DNA of 64,000 nt from contig NC_023756.2 of the NCBI RefSeq assembly GCF_000499845.2, positions 43,153,393-43,217,392 on the forward strand, in the 5' to 3' direction. Positions within the stretch are counted from its first letter, which is position 1; every line of letters begins with the position of its first letter. Source of the DNA: Phaseolus vulgaris. Taxonomy: Eukaryota > Streptophyta > Magnoliopsida > Fabales > Fabaceae. The notes under the pieces were generated by a model. It saw only the letters and a list, made by a program, of their open reading frames with translations. It had not been told where the DNA came from and ran no database searches. Shown here in pieces: positions 21,969 through 34,914 of this stretch. The position numbers and the translations under genes were made by a program.

Positions 21969-24900
21969 CTAATGAATGCAGCACTTCAATACTGAAGAAA
22001 GAATGTTTTTCACTGATATCCCTAAACTCTGTTTTTGAGACTTGATGTGAGGGTAAAGTCCCAAAACATGCTCTGGCATAAAATCATGGCGTGTTAGAAT
22101 CCCAACAACTGGTGGTCTCTGCAACATGTAGAGATTGTCAGCATATTTTGCATCAGGTGAAGCAAAAGAAGTTGTAATGTTAAACTGGGAATGTTTTTGA
22201 CTAAACAGCTTAACTAAGTACTTCTTCAATAAATTAGAGTTTATTCATAAGATAAGATTAATGGTGAATGTTATTGAGTTAAGTTAAAATAAGATAAAAA
22301 AAGAGCTTATTATATAAGGAGGTCAAAGCTCATAATTCATTTATAAATTCAAAAGTTTTTTTGAATGCCTCTTGGATCTAGTTTAGAATGTATACACCAT
22401 CAATTTTGTCCTTAAACTATCACAATGTTCTTTAATGTAAAAAAGATTACTTGAGTTGTCCAAGAACTATTAAAAATCATGTTAAGTAAGACTCCAAATG
22501 TGCTTGAGACTAAATATTTATAGGTGGTCCGATAGTGGTACCTTGAAAAGGTCAACAAACTCTCACTATTATAAGCTCCAAATGACTATGATAGTATATT
22601 AAAGAGTGGACTTTAAGTCTAACTCAACCTTATAAAACTGACTTATGAGGTGAGGTTTTCATCACTTATGTACTATGAAATATAATCTCCAACAACTTAA
22701 GGACTAAAGTGATCAATATTCAATTCTTCATGAATTACTTCTATACTACTTTCATTACTTTTGAAACTGTTTATGAGAGGAGGTCATAATTCAAGGGAAA
22801 AAATTATGGTTTAGTCATTTTGGAATCTTCAAATAAACAGTAGAGACAGGGATGAAAACTGTTATGTTTACATGTGAAAGAATGCAGATGACAGATTCCA
22901 GTGAAGGCATAAATAACAGAAAAAGCATTATACATACCCCTTGGCTCTTTGGAACAACACACATGTGCCTGAGTCCATGTTGGCGGAAAATAATAGCAGC
23001 TTTGGCAAGTGGCATTGTCTCAACCACAGTGTAAGGAGATGCATTAGTTATGGGATGGAGATCAACATACATATCCATATCTTCCTCATCAATATCAAGA
23101 TCCTCTAGTTTGATCCCCTTTCCTGATCCTGCCTTTCCAAAATCCAAAGCAGAAATTCTTTGGAAACTACTTTGATCTATGAAATTCTTATCATTTGAAA
23201 AAATCTTCTCCTTCAGCAACACTAGTAAATGAGACCTCAGTACAAGCCCACATAATTCTGGTGCATCTGTGAAAGGTGGTTCATCAATGACAGGAAACCC
23301 ATTATGCCCTGTAGCACTCAAAGCATGCCATATAATCCCAACCTTTTCAATGCCAGAAAAGGTAATCAATGGACCTGAAACAACATCACCTGCAACTAAA
23401 TTCTTCATGTAAGGTTCTGCATGAGCCTCCAAATAAGGAAGTCCTTTGATCTGAAGTATTAGATCATACACACCCTTGTTGAAGCTGTCAGCCACAGTTT
23501 TTGACACTAATAAGACCAACATCACAAGTGGAAGTAACAAGAGATCATTAGTGAGCTCAAGCAATATGACACAAATAGAAACTGTCATTCTCATGGTGCC
23601 ACCAAGGAAGGAAGCTGCTCCAAGTAGGGCAAAGAGTCCTCTGTCAAGTGTTGTGATCAGTTCAAAGATCCGGCTAACAAGACGGCCATAGGTAGCACCA
23701 GCAAGTATCACAGGAATGAAGAGCCCAGATGGAATAGCAATACCATAAGTGATTATCCCAAGACAGTAAATAGTAGCAAAGTAGATAAACAGACTAGAAA
23801 TATGAAACTCTTTGATTATCTTGGGACTGAACAGATTGCGAATAGCATCATCATTGGTGTTCAGAAAGAGGGAAGCAAGATCATTGTAGTAGCCTGGAGG
23901 GCATTGAAAGTTTTGGTATTCTCCAGACTCATCACTAGAGGGACAGGCTGATGTTGAATCAGAAGGACAGGGAATGCAGTGTGCAACCCATGGCAAGAAA
24001 TAAAAACAACATGATGTCAAAAGAGCAATTGTCACAACAAGAGAGATTTTGAAAGCTGGACCTTTTCTGCCACAACACAAAGAAAAGGGTTATTAGTTAT
24101 ATTGTTAATACATTATATTATACTACAAAAGTACTAGTTTTTGGCTCTTGTGAAGTGAGAAAGTAAGGATGCATCTATCCTTAATTTAAAGGTACTCTAA
24201 TTTAATAAGGGTAGATGCACCCTTTTTCTCTCTCACTTTATAGGTATGATGCAGAAAGTAAATGGCTAAGAACTATTTAACTTTGAATGTAAGACATACT
24301 CATTGACGATGCTATATGTTCGAACAACCTTATCGACAAGGTAATTATATATGCTTCCGAGAATTCCACCAACGGCTCCCAAAAGTAGTACTGCAAATAT
24401 ATCAACAGCACTATATGTTATATTGGCTGAACCAACATCATACATTATCAGACCACCTTCACCGAATAGCCCACATTTTCCTGTGGCACAAAACTGAATT
24501 GCAACTCTTAAAACAACAGCAACTACTGCAGTTGTGAAGAATGTCCTCCAAAGAAGTGCACTCCGCCACCTGAAGGTGTTCCACATAGAAAAAAATGTTC
24601 AGTTTTCTGAATGGCAATAGCTTAGATGAAGCAGAGTTTCTTTTAAAAATCTTTTATATAGAAGGTGTATAACCTTTATTCAAAGAATAAACAGTTTAAG
24701 AGCACTTAATACATAAAGTGAGATATATTATGCAGGCATCATCTTCGTTTGTCCAAAGGAAAGAAACAAAAATCCTAATATTACATTTTGAGGCAAGGAC
24801 TATGTTAGCATTAAAAACTCAGTAATTTCAAGTCCGAATTACCGCATTCGAGATATTGTGCGCATTGGAACTTGAAGTTCTATCATAATTTTGTCCTTAA

Positions 24901-27900
24901 AAGGTGTCTCACAGGGTTAAGGGGTGTATTTAAATTGCGTTTGACCTTGACTTCTAAATAAGTGATTATTGTATACCCGAACAAGTTTCATCAAGATGAC
25001 TTCAGATTCTTCCTAATTTGGTAATACCATATTACTTAATCATCATAAATTATTAAACATAATGAATCTATTCATCAATTCATTGATCATCCTACCTAGT
25101 AAACCTTATTTCGTACACCAACACCAGCTCCATATGGTAACCGCTTAGTTGCCTGCTTTCTTTTCAATTTTTATTCTATCAGACAGCCTACTAATTTTCA
25201 TGCTATGTAATTCTAACATCTTAGAACTTATCCTCTTTACACACTAATGATTACACATTCAAGGTTACCATTCATGTCATTTAACTGCTTCTTTTCAATT
25301 AACTACTAATTTCCATGCTATGTAACTCTAACATCTTAGAAGTTACCCTCTTTACACACAAATGATTACACATTCAAGGTTACCGTTCATGTCATTTAAC
25401 TGCTTTTCAATTAACATCTCTTTTTGATTTCCCATATCCCTTTGGAACAATACTATTTGAGACACAATCAGACACCTTCCTAGGAAAAAAATTCAAACCT
25501 TGGTTCATTACCTTGTAAGGGACTAGCCCATTTGCTAGACACAACCCTTGTTGGTTTCTTTTCAATTAACATCTTATACTGCATATATTAGAATATAATA
25601 TTTGTTGCTATTAAAAATTGGAGATTGCAGAGAATTTCTTTCTGTTAGAATTACAAATTTGCAACCTAAAGATACCATGAAGTTGGGACAGAGAAACTTT
25701 TTAGCAGAAATAGATACCATGAAGCTGCCTCTTCAAGGGCAAAGAGGACACCCCCTACTGGTGCACGAAAGGCAGCAGCAACACCAGCAGCTGCACCACA
25801 AGTAATCATGTCTCGCCGATCTCGGTCGTTTTTGAAAAATCTAAGCCAACTGCAAGTCAAGTGATACTTGCGAGATCCACCCTGTCCCAATAAAGAAGCT
25901 ATGCATGCACCTGTATGTACCATAGGTCCCTCTTTGCCCACCACAAATCCAGCAGAAACTCCAAGGATGGAACCAAATATCTGTCACAGTTTTTCCATAG
26001 GTTTCATACAGAAATTTAATATTCACCAAGAAGTAAAACATTTCAATTTGTTCTTAACACTAAAAAGAGAAGAAAACACTGGATGCATTAGGAACGAATC
26101 AACACAAGCTAAGTGCTGTGGAAATAAAAATGTTGAGTATGATTGAAAATACAAGAAAAGATAAGATCATCAATGAATATCTTAGAGACCACTGGAGTAG
26201 TACTTATTGAGGAAAATATGAAAATTTCACATATGATGGTTTGGCTCCGTGAGGAGAAGTCCTAAGTTAATCAGAAGGAAGATATCTCAATAAATAGAGG
26301 CAGAAGAAGATTAAGGAGTTAAGGACAATTCTAAGAGAAACACAGAAATAAAGAGTGAAGATCAGGATAAAAACTTCTTTTAGAACATTTGGGTTTTGAA
26401 TTAACACAACAGCACATTTCATCCATGCTACACCTCTAGGCAAAAACATTTTGTTGTTGGGGTTCTATTCTCTAAAGAAATATTAACAACATTTTCAACA
26501 TATATGATTATATGAAATTTATTATCCATTGCGAGTCAACTAGCTCAAGGAAAATAGCTTATATCTGTACAAGAAACAATTATCTTTTGAATTTGATGGG
26601 CTATTTGTCATAGTTTATTCTATTTTTTATTCACTATCAGCACAGAGTGAGGATAATTTTTTTATTGCTCAGCCATTGAAGCAGATATCATGTCAATAAA
26701 TAAATTCATCCCAAAGTTTAAGAGTAGACACTGGAATGGTTTTATTTTTTCTCTTAACATTTAGTAAATTAGTATAGCTATGTCTATCTTTTCCATATTA
26801 TTTTGCAGAAAAAAAAGACTAGATAGAAAAGGTAGAAAAATCAGTAAGAGAAACACCAAACATGTCACAATAAATAGTATGCATACAATAGCCTATCTTG
26901 AACAATTAAGAAACTGTCTTAACATTTCCTTGGTAATATCCCCTGGATTGAAGTATAGTAAAAGGCTTATTCATAAGATAAACTTCACTCTTCACTAAAA
27001 TTCTTTTTATCTAAAATAGAAAGCTGATACTGTGTAGTTTTCATTTGTTCAAGAAGTTACTCAAACTTTATGTGTGCTCATGATGAGTCAAAAGAATGAG
27101 AGCGGAGGTAGATTTGCTTCTACTATAGTAGTGTTATTTACCTTTACAAAAAGGGTGCTGGGAGCCAATATATAGTGAGCATCCACTCCATTGAGATATG
27201 CTTTTACCTCTGGAATGCCAGAGCCTGCCGCTGCTGGAGCAATGAAAGCACAAAGTGCAGCAGCTGCTGCTGCTAAACATATATTCACACCAGCATATGC
27301 TAAAAATGCCTCAAGATATCTGCACTGGAACTTCTAATCTATGAGAATACATGAACAGTAATTCTGCCAAGCATAATTACATAACAAGGATTTGTGGGGT
27401 TCGAAGTTTTATATCAAATAAAGATAAATAATACATAAGGAGAAAGATCTACACATTTATTGTTAACATAACTTGATGAAATAATTCAACAGTCACAGTA
27501 TAAGCACCCCATCTTCATCTTTAGTTCAAAAGTAACTTCCGAAAACACAATTAGCTTTTTCATAAAAAATCAAGTACAGACCAAATGTCATTAACCAGTA
27601 AGCAACTTTGGAGCTATGATAGGAACAAGCTCACCTGTTTTTGGACATGAGAGTGGTGGTCATAAGCAGCTTGAAACCAGCAATGTTCTCAACTGCATAA
27701 CTGTTAAAGAAGCCAACCAATCCAGTGCCTAATCCAATAAGAAGGGCAAATCCCCACTTAAGCACCACATATTGGATCGTCTGAGACTTCTTCCTAGACC
27801 TCCAGTCATGCTTCAATATTTCATTATAAAAAATCCTGAAATTGAAGAGTAAGTACTCTAGCATCTTTGCTAATTCCTTCAGTACTTGACTTGCCAATAC

Positions 27901-29225
27901 AAAAAAAAAACAACTCCAGAGTTCTTGCTATTTGTAATTTTGATTAGCTGATGCATATTTATATGACTTTAAATGCCATGGAAGCTTGGAAAGAAAACAA
28001 GCATATAGAAACAGAATAGAATTTGCCATAAAATTTGTAAACTAAGTAACAACGATTTCCTCATCAGCATACTTTTATGTGTGCACAAATTGCCAATGCC
28101 CCTCCCAAAATTCAAGAAGTGATAAAAGTTCAGCCATATGTAGTTTACAGATAAAATGCAACTATATCACTGAATTCTGAAGCATCAGTTTCCAAACATA
28201 AAATAATTAGAATAATACTTTGAGAATTTGAGTGAACTTGATGCATTAGAACATTAAAAGAAAGAATACAAATTTGTATAAGGAAAGAAAAGTTCTTCAA
28301 ATGAAACAAAATTAAGACTAAAAATAAAAGAAAAAATAAGTTTTTTATGTTACCTAATAAACTGAGTTTACACAATAATTTGATAAAATTGATGTTTAGG
28401 TTTCCTAAAATGCAATAGATAGTTTGAAGAAAATCATACAAAAAAGGATAAGATGTTAGAGATCACATATCGACTAAAGATAAGGTCAGTTCATAGTATA
28501 TAAGTAGATACAATTTGTAAGGTTGAGTTAAACATAATATTCATTTCTTAAGATGATATTAAATTTATTTAGAGTCTATCCTAACAAGAGTTTGTTGGAT
28601 CTATTGTGTCATCCCTATCAGGATGCTATCGACCATCCATAAATATATAGTCACACACACGAGTTGGTTGGTATCGGCGTGAGGCGTGAGGGGTTGTATT
28701 GAAAATTCTACATCAGTTTATAATATATTTTAGGTATAAACCTCACTTGTCAAACCGTTTTCTTAAAATTCACTTCTTAAGATAAAAATGTGTAATTAAG
28801 GCTATAAATAGAAAGAAAATGTTCAATGAGTCAAACAAGAGCAATGGAAAGATAACTGTGTAGCAAAAGGGTACAAGATGGTGGGTATCTTCATACTCAT
28901 CCTTGTCCCAATACGGTATCAATGAACCCCAAAGGTTGAATAGAAATACCCACTTGAAATTCTCGTAATAAAATGAAACGCAGGTTGCTTACTCATAGTC
29001 AAGGCTTTCAATAGGGCTGAGGTTGGCACCAACTATAGCAATCTGTGAGGTGGTGTTGATCCTCTTCACAAGAAGTGGCTTTGTATGAGCCATGCTTCTG
29101 TCAGATAACCCTGACAAGTACCTTCCATTTTCCTCATTCCCATCCAACAGACCTTCAATTTCTATGCCACGCTCATAATCACCATAGTTCTCATCATCTT
29201 CTTTTTCCATCATCCCAGCTGTCAT
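21969..29225 (-). CDS. CLC-c: CLC-c-type vacuolar anion channel/transporter
   Basis: Seven coding exons (5' to 3'): 29225-28993, 27835-27635, 27319-27142, 25980-25718, 24569-24300, 24066-22938, 22118-21969, all with GT..AG borders and phases that keep the frame. The product is 807 residues (803 if it starts at the ATG at 29213, which fits a 5'UTR intron). Visible features: an N-terminal acidic tail; selectivity motif GSGIPEVK (about residues 177-184), with Ser where nitrate-selective CLC-a has Pro; gating motif GKEGPMVHTG (E221); a second, proton-pathway glutamate in FALEEAAS (about 287-288); GIAIPSGLFIPVILAGA; and two C-terminal CBS domains split between exons 6 and 7. By family knowledge these dimeric proteins move chloride across the tonoplast or endomembranes. 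No disruption is seen. CLC-c rather than CLC-g is judged from overall resemblance. Confidence 0.93.
22468..22694 (-). mobile_element. Degenerate TRIM element in the last CLC intron
   Basis: On the minus strand it opens 'tgttggagattatatttcat' and carries 'cttataaaactgac' and an eroded primer-binding site (tactatcatagtca). Internal 'gtggtccgatagtgg' matches the copy at 30622. The second LTR is mostly lost. No convincing target duplication was found. Confidence 0.6.
24153..24239. mobile_element. Small foldback MITE-like element in a CLC intron
   Basis: Two arms, 'aagtgagaaagtaaggatgcatcta...' and the complement of '...tagatgcaccctttttctctctcactt', pair around a short loop. The total is about 87 bp. 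It lies in the 233-bp intron between exons 5 and 6. The structure is read directly; the transposon class is unknown. Confidence 0.55.
25188..25417. repeat. 115-bp tandem duplication in a CLC intron
   Basis: 25188-25302 and 25303-25417 share 'catgctatgtaa', 'ctaacatcttagaa', 'gattacacattcaaggttac' and 'ttcatgtcatttaactgctt', with only a few differences. It is intronic and unlikely to affect splicing. Confidence 0.85.
28454..28777 (+). mobile_element. TRIM element in the first CLC intron
   Basis: It begins 'tgttagagatcacatatcga' and continues with the family phrases 'actaaagataaggtcagttc' and 'gtatataagtagatac'. The primer-binding site is decayed. The second LTR starts near 28706 and is eroded. 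Flanking 'taaga' at 28449-28453 and 28778-28782 is a plausible 5-bp target duplication. Confidence 0.65.
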
Positions 29226-29638
29226 AAAAGGAACTTAATTTATAGCAGATGTATAACTATTACTCAGAACCTGAAAAGCATGTGGGGTGTATGCTCAACA
29301 TCATGGCAAATTCAACCACAAGTTTCAACATTTTGAAAGCACTTCTGGCACTTTCAACAAAAGGGGTCACAGGAAAATTCTCTCAATAACATCTTCTTTC
29401 TTCTTTCCATCTTCCTACATACAATTTTCTTATACTCTCACCACAAACTAATGGCTACTCAGCCCCGATGAACCAAATCCTGGATATGCCCAACCCAAAT
29501 GCAAACACATTATGACAATCAAACCAAAAAAAAAGCAGTTTGAGCAGAATAGATATACACAATTACACACAATGATCAATGATCAGATGATAGAAGTAGC
29601 AGAGTTCATTGCATGGAGCACTGAAATGAAAGAAGTAC
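29219..29638 (-). other. Probable 5'UTR intron of the CLC gene
   Basis: On the minus strand the donor cactg|gtactt is at 29639/29638 and the acceptor ccttttatgacag|ctggg is at 29219/29218. If it is used, translation starts at the ATG at 29213 (MMEKEDDE) rather than 29225. The upstream exon would be about 29639-29740. The model rests on motifs only. Confidence 0.45.
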
Positions 29639-29739
29639 CAGTGTTTGTGGTGTTTCACAGCAGTCAATGATCGTCCTAGATCTGAGAGGAGTGTTCCAAC
29701 TCTGGAAGACAATACTTATTCCAGCATCTCTTTGGAATG

Positions 29740-30621
29740 CCAAAATGATTAGATAAGTTTAGAATATGTAGACAACACTCAATAATTCATGGCACTCAAT
29801 AATTCATTGCCAGTTATTATAGTTAAGACAACAAAATCTTTCCTCCTCCAAAGTTACAGCAAAATCAAAACACATGTATAATTTGCTTTGGAAGAAATTA
29901 GATTTGTCTTCTCCAAAGCTAACAAATGCAAAAGTAGTAAATGATTAAAAAATATCCCATAAATTTATTTATCTCTTTTTATCACTTTACTTTATTATAA
30001 TGATTAGGTGGAGTATCTATTCCCCTCCCAAGCCAGAGGAGAGATAGTGTTTACATTTATTTTGCTCAAATAAATAATTAGTATTGTTTTCTATATAATT
30101 TTTGATAAAATGATAATAACATATACCAATAGGATAAATTCAAAATTTACCTTTCAAACTATAATAATTAAGACATACAAAAGAATAAAACTTCTCGAAT
30201 GCACCACAAAACATATTTGACTTTTATGTCACTCTTGTCATCAATGTTGAAGTACCTTATTATTTTGTTTATCAAAAAGATAATGTTTGTGACAACATTA
30301 ACCTCTTCAAGAAAGACAACTTGTTTTGTAATATATTTTGTGGTTTCAATTTGCGTGTTTAACAGAAAATACAGAGTGCTAACAAAGTGCTACCCCACTC
30401 CCACACTATCCTTAATCTTTTCTATGTACCTTTCTATATTTTATTGGTTCAGTTCTTTTTAAATAAGAAGGGGCGGTTTCTTCCTTCAACTCCATGTTCT
30501 TTTCTTGCACTTGTATAAAAAAAACATGAAATAACAACTTTGTCATTTTCTTCATTTTTTTCTAGTAACATTCATTTTTCTGTTTTCTTGAATTCTAGAG
30601 TTTAAAATATATTTTTGAGTT
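29740..30621. promoter_or_regulatory. Upstream region of the CLC gene
   Basis: AT-rich non-coding DNA on the 5' side of the minus-strand CLC gene. 'ctcaataattcat' is duplicated at 29778-29810. No confident TATA box or named element can be assigned, and no coding sequence is seen. Confidence 0.3.
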
Positions 30622-30980
30622 TATTAGGAAGTAAAATTTAAGCCTAACTCAATCTCATAAAAACGGTTTATGAGGTGAGGTATGCATCCACCATGAAATG
30701 CTCTAATTTCTAGTCGATGTGGGATCTTCAACACACCCCTCACGTCGAGGGTGATAGCTCGTGCTTGAGACAATATATTTATGGGTGGTCCAATAACGGC
30801 CCGATAACGGATGGCCTTATAAGCCCACAAAACACTCGCTACGATAACTTTAAATGACCCTGATACCATATTAGAAAGTGGAATTTAAGCCTAACTTAAC
30901 CTCATAAAATCGGCTTATAAGGTGAGGTTTGCACCCACTGTGAAATGTTGTAATCTCTAGTTGACGTGAGATCTCCAACA
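30622..30980 (-). mobile_element. TRIM element with TSD gagtt
   Basis: Two LTRs of about 112 bp (30869-30980 and 30622-30733) run, on the minus strand, from 'tgttgrag' to about 'tta(at)ata'. After the first LTR comes 'tggtatcagggtcattt', a primer-binding site for initiator-Met tRNA. Before the second comes a G-rich stretch (gaggggtg). Both flanks are 'gagtt' (30617-30621 and 30981-30985), a 5-bp target duplication. There is no coding capacity, as is usual for TRIMs. Confidence 0.85.
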
Positions 30981-30985
30981 GAGTT

Positions 30986-32590
30986 TAACTCTAAAATTTA
31001 AAATAAATTTTATATTTTAAAGTTTAAAGTTTAAAATACATTTTCTGGAATTTAAAAGTATCTTCTAAATTTAAAATACAAAATTATATTTTAAATTTTA
31101 TAGTTAAAAATATATTTTTTGAGGTTAAAAATATATTCCAAATCTTAAAATTTAGAATAGTTATTCTTCAAATTTTAAGATATTTTTTTAATTCGAGAAT
31201 TAAAAATTGTGCTTATAAGATTTTTTATATAGAAACTCTCTTTTAAATTCTAAAAAAACAACATAAATAAGAACAATTAAGTTAAGTTTACACTCTAACT
31301 TATATAATGATGAATTTGCATTTAATGTACTGTTGCAGGGCATTGCCACGTAAAGTGGTGTAATTGGCAAATTGCTTTTCCCAAATTTTCTCACACAAGG
31401 TTGGGGAATCAGTGTTTTACACGGAAGTTCAAGAGAGAAAAATAAACAATAGTGAATTGATTAAATTATTTGATTTGATGTCATTGATTTAATATTTTGA
31501 CTTTAATTATTTATAAAAGTAAACAGAACTTTTTTATAAATTTTCTCATAATCAATAGTAAAAAATATATACATTTTCAAAATAAGAAAACTTCTTAATT
31601 GATATAGCTTCTCTCTTGTTTGTAGTAGTAGTGAGTGGTAGTTGTAAATTATCAACACTAAGTTTTTTCAGATGTTTAAATTTTAAGTGGAAAAATAAGT
31701 TATACATATTTTTTTTGGTTTCGTTGGGTTTTTCTAACAAGTTTTTTAGTTAATCAAATGATAATCATTAGTAAGAAATACTTTTTACATTAATTATTTT
31801 AAATATTTTATAACAGTTGTATAACTCAAATGCATCTCATTGATGTAATGAGTGGTAGAGTTTTCACTTTGATTGATAACTAATATAAAAAATGTCAAAT
31901 TTAACATCCATTACTTAAAAAACAATTGTTTTATGTTAATTTTCTAATCTAGTTGAAGCATATTAGCATTTTCTATATGGGTTTTCTACAACTAATGTGG
32001 AAAGTGGACACATCACATTATCACATTGATTTATATAGTCACTAGGAAAATTTGTCCCATTAAGACATTATAAACATGAAATTTTAATTCAACAAGTTAG
32101 AAATTCTTAATTGACATAAATCTCTTAATATTTAAAAAGTATAATTAAGGTACTTTTATTCCTGGTAGATGTCCACTATTTTTTTTTCATTATTTGACAA
32201 ATTATGACATATTAAGGGTAATTAATTAGGTTTGTTTATCCAAAATTTGTGGTTGTGACTCCAACATTCAAATATCACATACATTTTTTTTTACATTATT
32301 ACATTTATACAACATTTTAACATCTAATTTGGACTCGGATAAAAATTCAAAACATATAAATTTCTTCTTTCATGAGTTTTTCATAATAGGATTCTTTTGT
32401 GTTTTTATAAATATTATATTGATTTGACATGGTTAAAGTTAAACAATTTAATCATAATATAATTTGGTCCAAAAGATATTATTACAACTATCTAATCAAC
32501 ATAGCAAAAAAATCTAAATGATAATTGATTTATAATAAATAATGATTAGTTGAAAATATGTAAAAACGTAAAAAAAAAAAAAAAAAAAAA
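30986..32590. other. AT-rich intergenic sequence
   Basis: It contains imperfect short repeats of 'tttaaaatata/ttttaaatttt' at about 30995-31190. The open frames at 31200-31394 and 31552-31740 have no domain and low complexity. A 20-base A run lies at about 32572-32590. Confidence 0.45.
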
Positions 32591-33951
32591 CACATAACAG
32601 CAAGTCACTCCCACCCCCAAATGGAACTTTTCTTTCTTCTCTCTCCATCTCTCAAACTGTATCTCATCTCTCTTGATCTCTCACTCCATACCTAATCTAT
32701 TTTAGAATCTGGTCGCATCATGTTGTAACTCAAGAGTTAAGGAACATTTCTATCCGATTAGATTTTTAAACATAGTAAGTTCATTAATCTTGATGGGGTC
32801 AATTGAGAAGAGTAATTCTCTCAACTTATTTTACTATATACTGAATTTATGTTCTGTTTGAAAAACTTGCATTAGGTCCTTATACCTTGAAGCTTATCCA
32901 GATTGGGGGATAAAATTTTAGAGGTTGCTTATAAAGCAAGTAATTAAGGTAAAGGAAACTAACTTTAATTTTTAATAGTATCATAAGCTAGAAGATGTGA
33001 ATGTAGAGGGGGCGTGACCCCAATATTCAATTTCCCTTAAAGGGATGTTGTTTGTTTATATATTATTTAAAATTGTAGAAATATCATATTTTGATGGTTT
33101 AGTATTCAAGTGTTGTTTTTTTTATATGTTAAATAGACTTTTGAATTTTGTGGATCACGTTTTGAATGATATTGTATGATGAAAATTGTATGAAATTAAA
33201 GTCATACATTTGGGATAATATATGGACTCATGTTTGTTTGTGTATTAAGTATTGATGCATATGTGGTAACAGATATCTGCTTCACTGATGATCTAAGTCA
33301 CAGACTAAGATATCAGGTGGTGAGAAGTTGATGGGAGAGTTCATGCACATTGTGACATATGAGATACACGGCTTGGGTTGTATTGAACTTACCCTGATCC
33401 TTTCCCTTGGTTTTGCTGGTAATCTAAGTCTTGGGTATCGGATCAGGTGTAGGACGGGTCTTCCGGAAGGCGTCGATTGTTATTTTGTTTGTTGAATATC
33501 CTGAATGTGTAGATTCATGTGAGATCTATGTGATTGTTGTTGGAGATCCCATATCGACTAAAGATGAAGATATTTCATTGTATATAAGTGGGTGCAAACC
33601 TCATCCCATGAGCCGATTTTATGGGGTTGAGTTAAACGTAAAGTTCATTCTTAATATGGCATCAGAGTCATTTAAAGTCTATCATAGCAAGTGTTTGTTG
33701 GGCCTATCATGCCACCCGCTATCGAGCCATTATCGGATCACTCATAATATGTTGTCCCACGCACGAGCTGTCAGTCTCTGCGTGAGTGGGGTGTGTTGGA
33801 GATCTCACATCGACTATAAATGAGGTTAAGTTTGACTTAAAATCCATTCTTAATAATTGTTTTAAGTTAGAATTTGAAGAATATTGAATAATTGAGAAAT
33901 TGATCTATGTAATTTGGTTTATATTAGGGTGGTTTACATTAGGGTGTTACA
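32590..33951 (+). repeat. Old LTR-like dispersed repeat hosting a TRIM
   Basis: Part of it (33240-33530: 'cttcactgatgatctaagtc', 'ctaagatatcaggtggt', 'gttgaatatcctgaatgtg') recurs diverged at 55840-56120, and its start resembles 35610-35760. It ends 'agggtgttaca', a common terminus of plant gypsy LTRs. The TRIM at 33538-33855 interrupts it. Boundaries and class are tentative. Confidence 0.4.
33538..33855 (+). mobile_element. TRIM element with TSD attgt
   Basis: The left LTR (33538-33656) starts 'tgttggagatcccatatcga'. The primer-binding site 'tggcatcagagtca' follows at 33657, and a G-rich tract 'gagtggggtg' precedes the right LTR (33794-33855), which carries an internal deletion. Flanks 33533-33537 and 33856-33860 are both 'attgt'. 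The 130-codon open frame crossing it (33431-33823) is not a gene. Confidence 0.88.
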
Positions 33952-33955
33952 AAAT

Positions 33956-34860
33956 CCTTGTAAAGTGAATCAATAAAAAATTGAATGTATTTTTCTTAGT
34001 TAGTCTATATATTATATATATATATATATATATTATGTGTGTTTTTTAGAAATATATAATTTATTGGGTTTTTATTTTGCAGGTTTTTTTTAATAAAATT
34101 ATAGTAAGACACATTATTAAATAATAGACATCTAATCTAAAAAAGTGCTATTAATAATTATTATAGTAATTATTAATTAACTCTCCATGTTTTATATTTA
34201 ATAATCTTTTAAGAAAATAGTAATATTTGAATTGCTTATAACATTTAAGTTACATTTGTATATTTAATACAAAGTGACAAGAAAAACTTTCTAATTTATA
34301 CTCTATCGTTCTCTTATATATTTTATACTGTACTTTTTTAATCGTCACAAAAAGCACGTAATAAATAAATAACCAATAATAAAGCATTTAACTTTTATCA
34401 ACATGTATTGTCAATTCACCAGCACATCTTTTAAAATAAAAAAACAATATTAAAAAACCTATTATATATTATTGACGAGGGAAGTCATTCAATATATTCT
34501 TTTAATAATTAAAAATATTCAACAAAATTTATTTCATTCTCCCTATTAAAAAATAATATCATGAAAATTAGATAATTAAAATAAAATTGACACTTGTTCA
34601 GTTTTTTTTTATTATTTCTGTTCATTTGCAATATAGTTTAAAATAAAATTTATTGTTTAAACACTAAATAATTGACTCCTTAATAGTTTATACTTCTATT
34701 TATTTCTTTGTAAATATATATTCTTATGTATAGAGAGAAGAAATTCAATAATGAATCGTTTAAAAAAATATATCTGTCTTTATATAACTTTTTCAAAGAA
34801 TTTGATGCTATCTTCTTATCACTTATGTCATCTTTCTAATTTCCAAAAAGAAAATGAAAG

Positions 34861-34914
<54 letters not shown>

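Noticed and set aside
33431..33823. 130-codon plus-strand frame
   Set aside because: It crosses the border of a TRIM with a confirmed target duplication, so it is a chance frame.
30622..33855. Cassandra-type TRIM carrying a 5S rRNA promoter
   Set aside because: The LTR start looks similar, but I cannot find the 5S A-box/C-box sequence, so the copies are described only as TRIMs.
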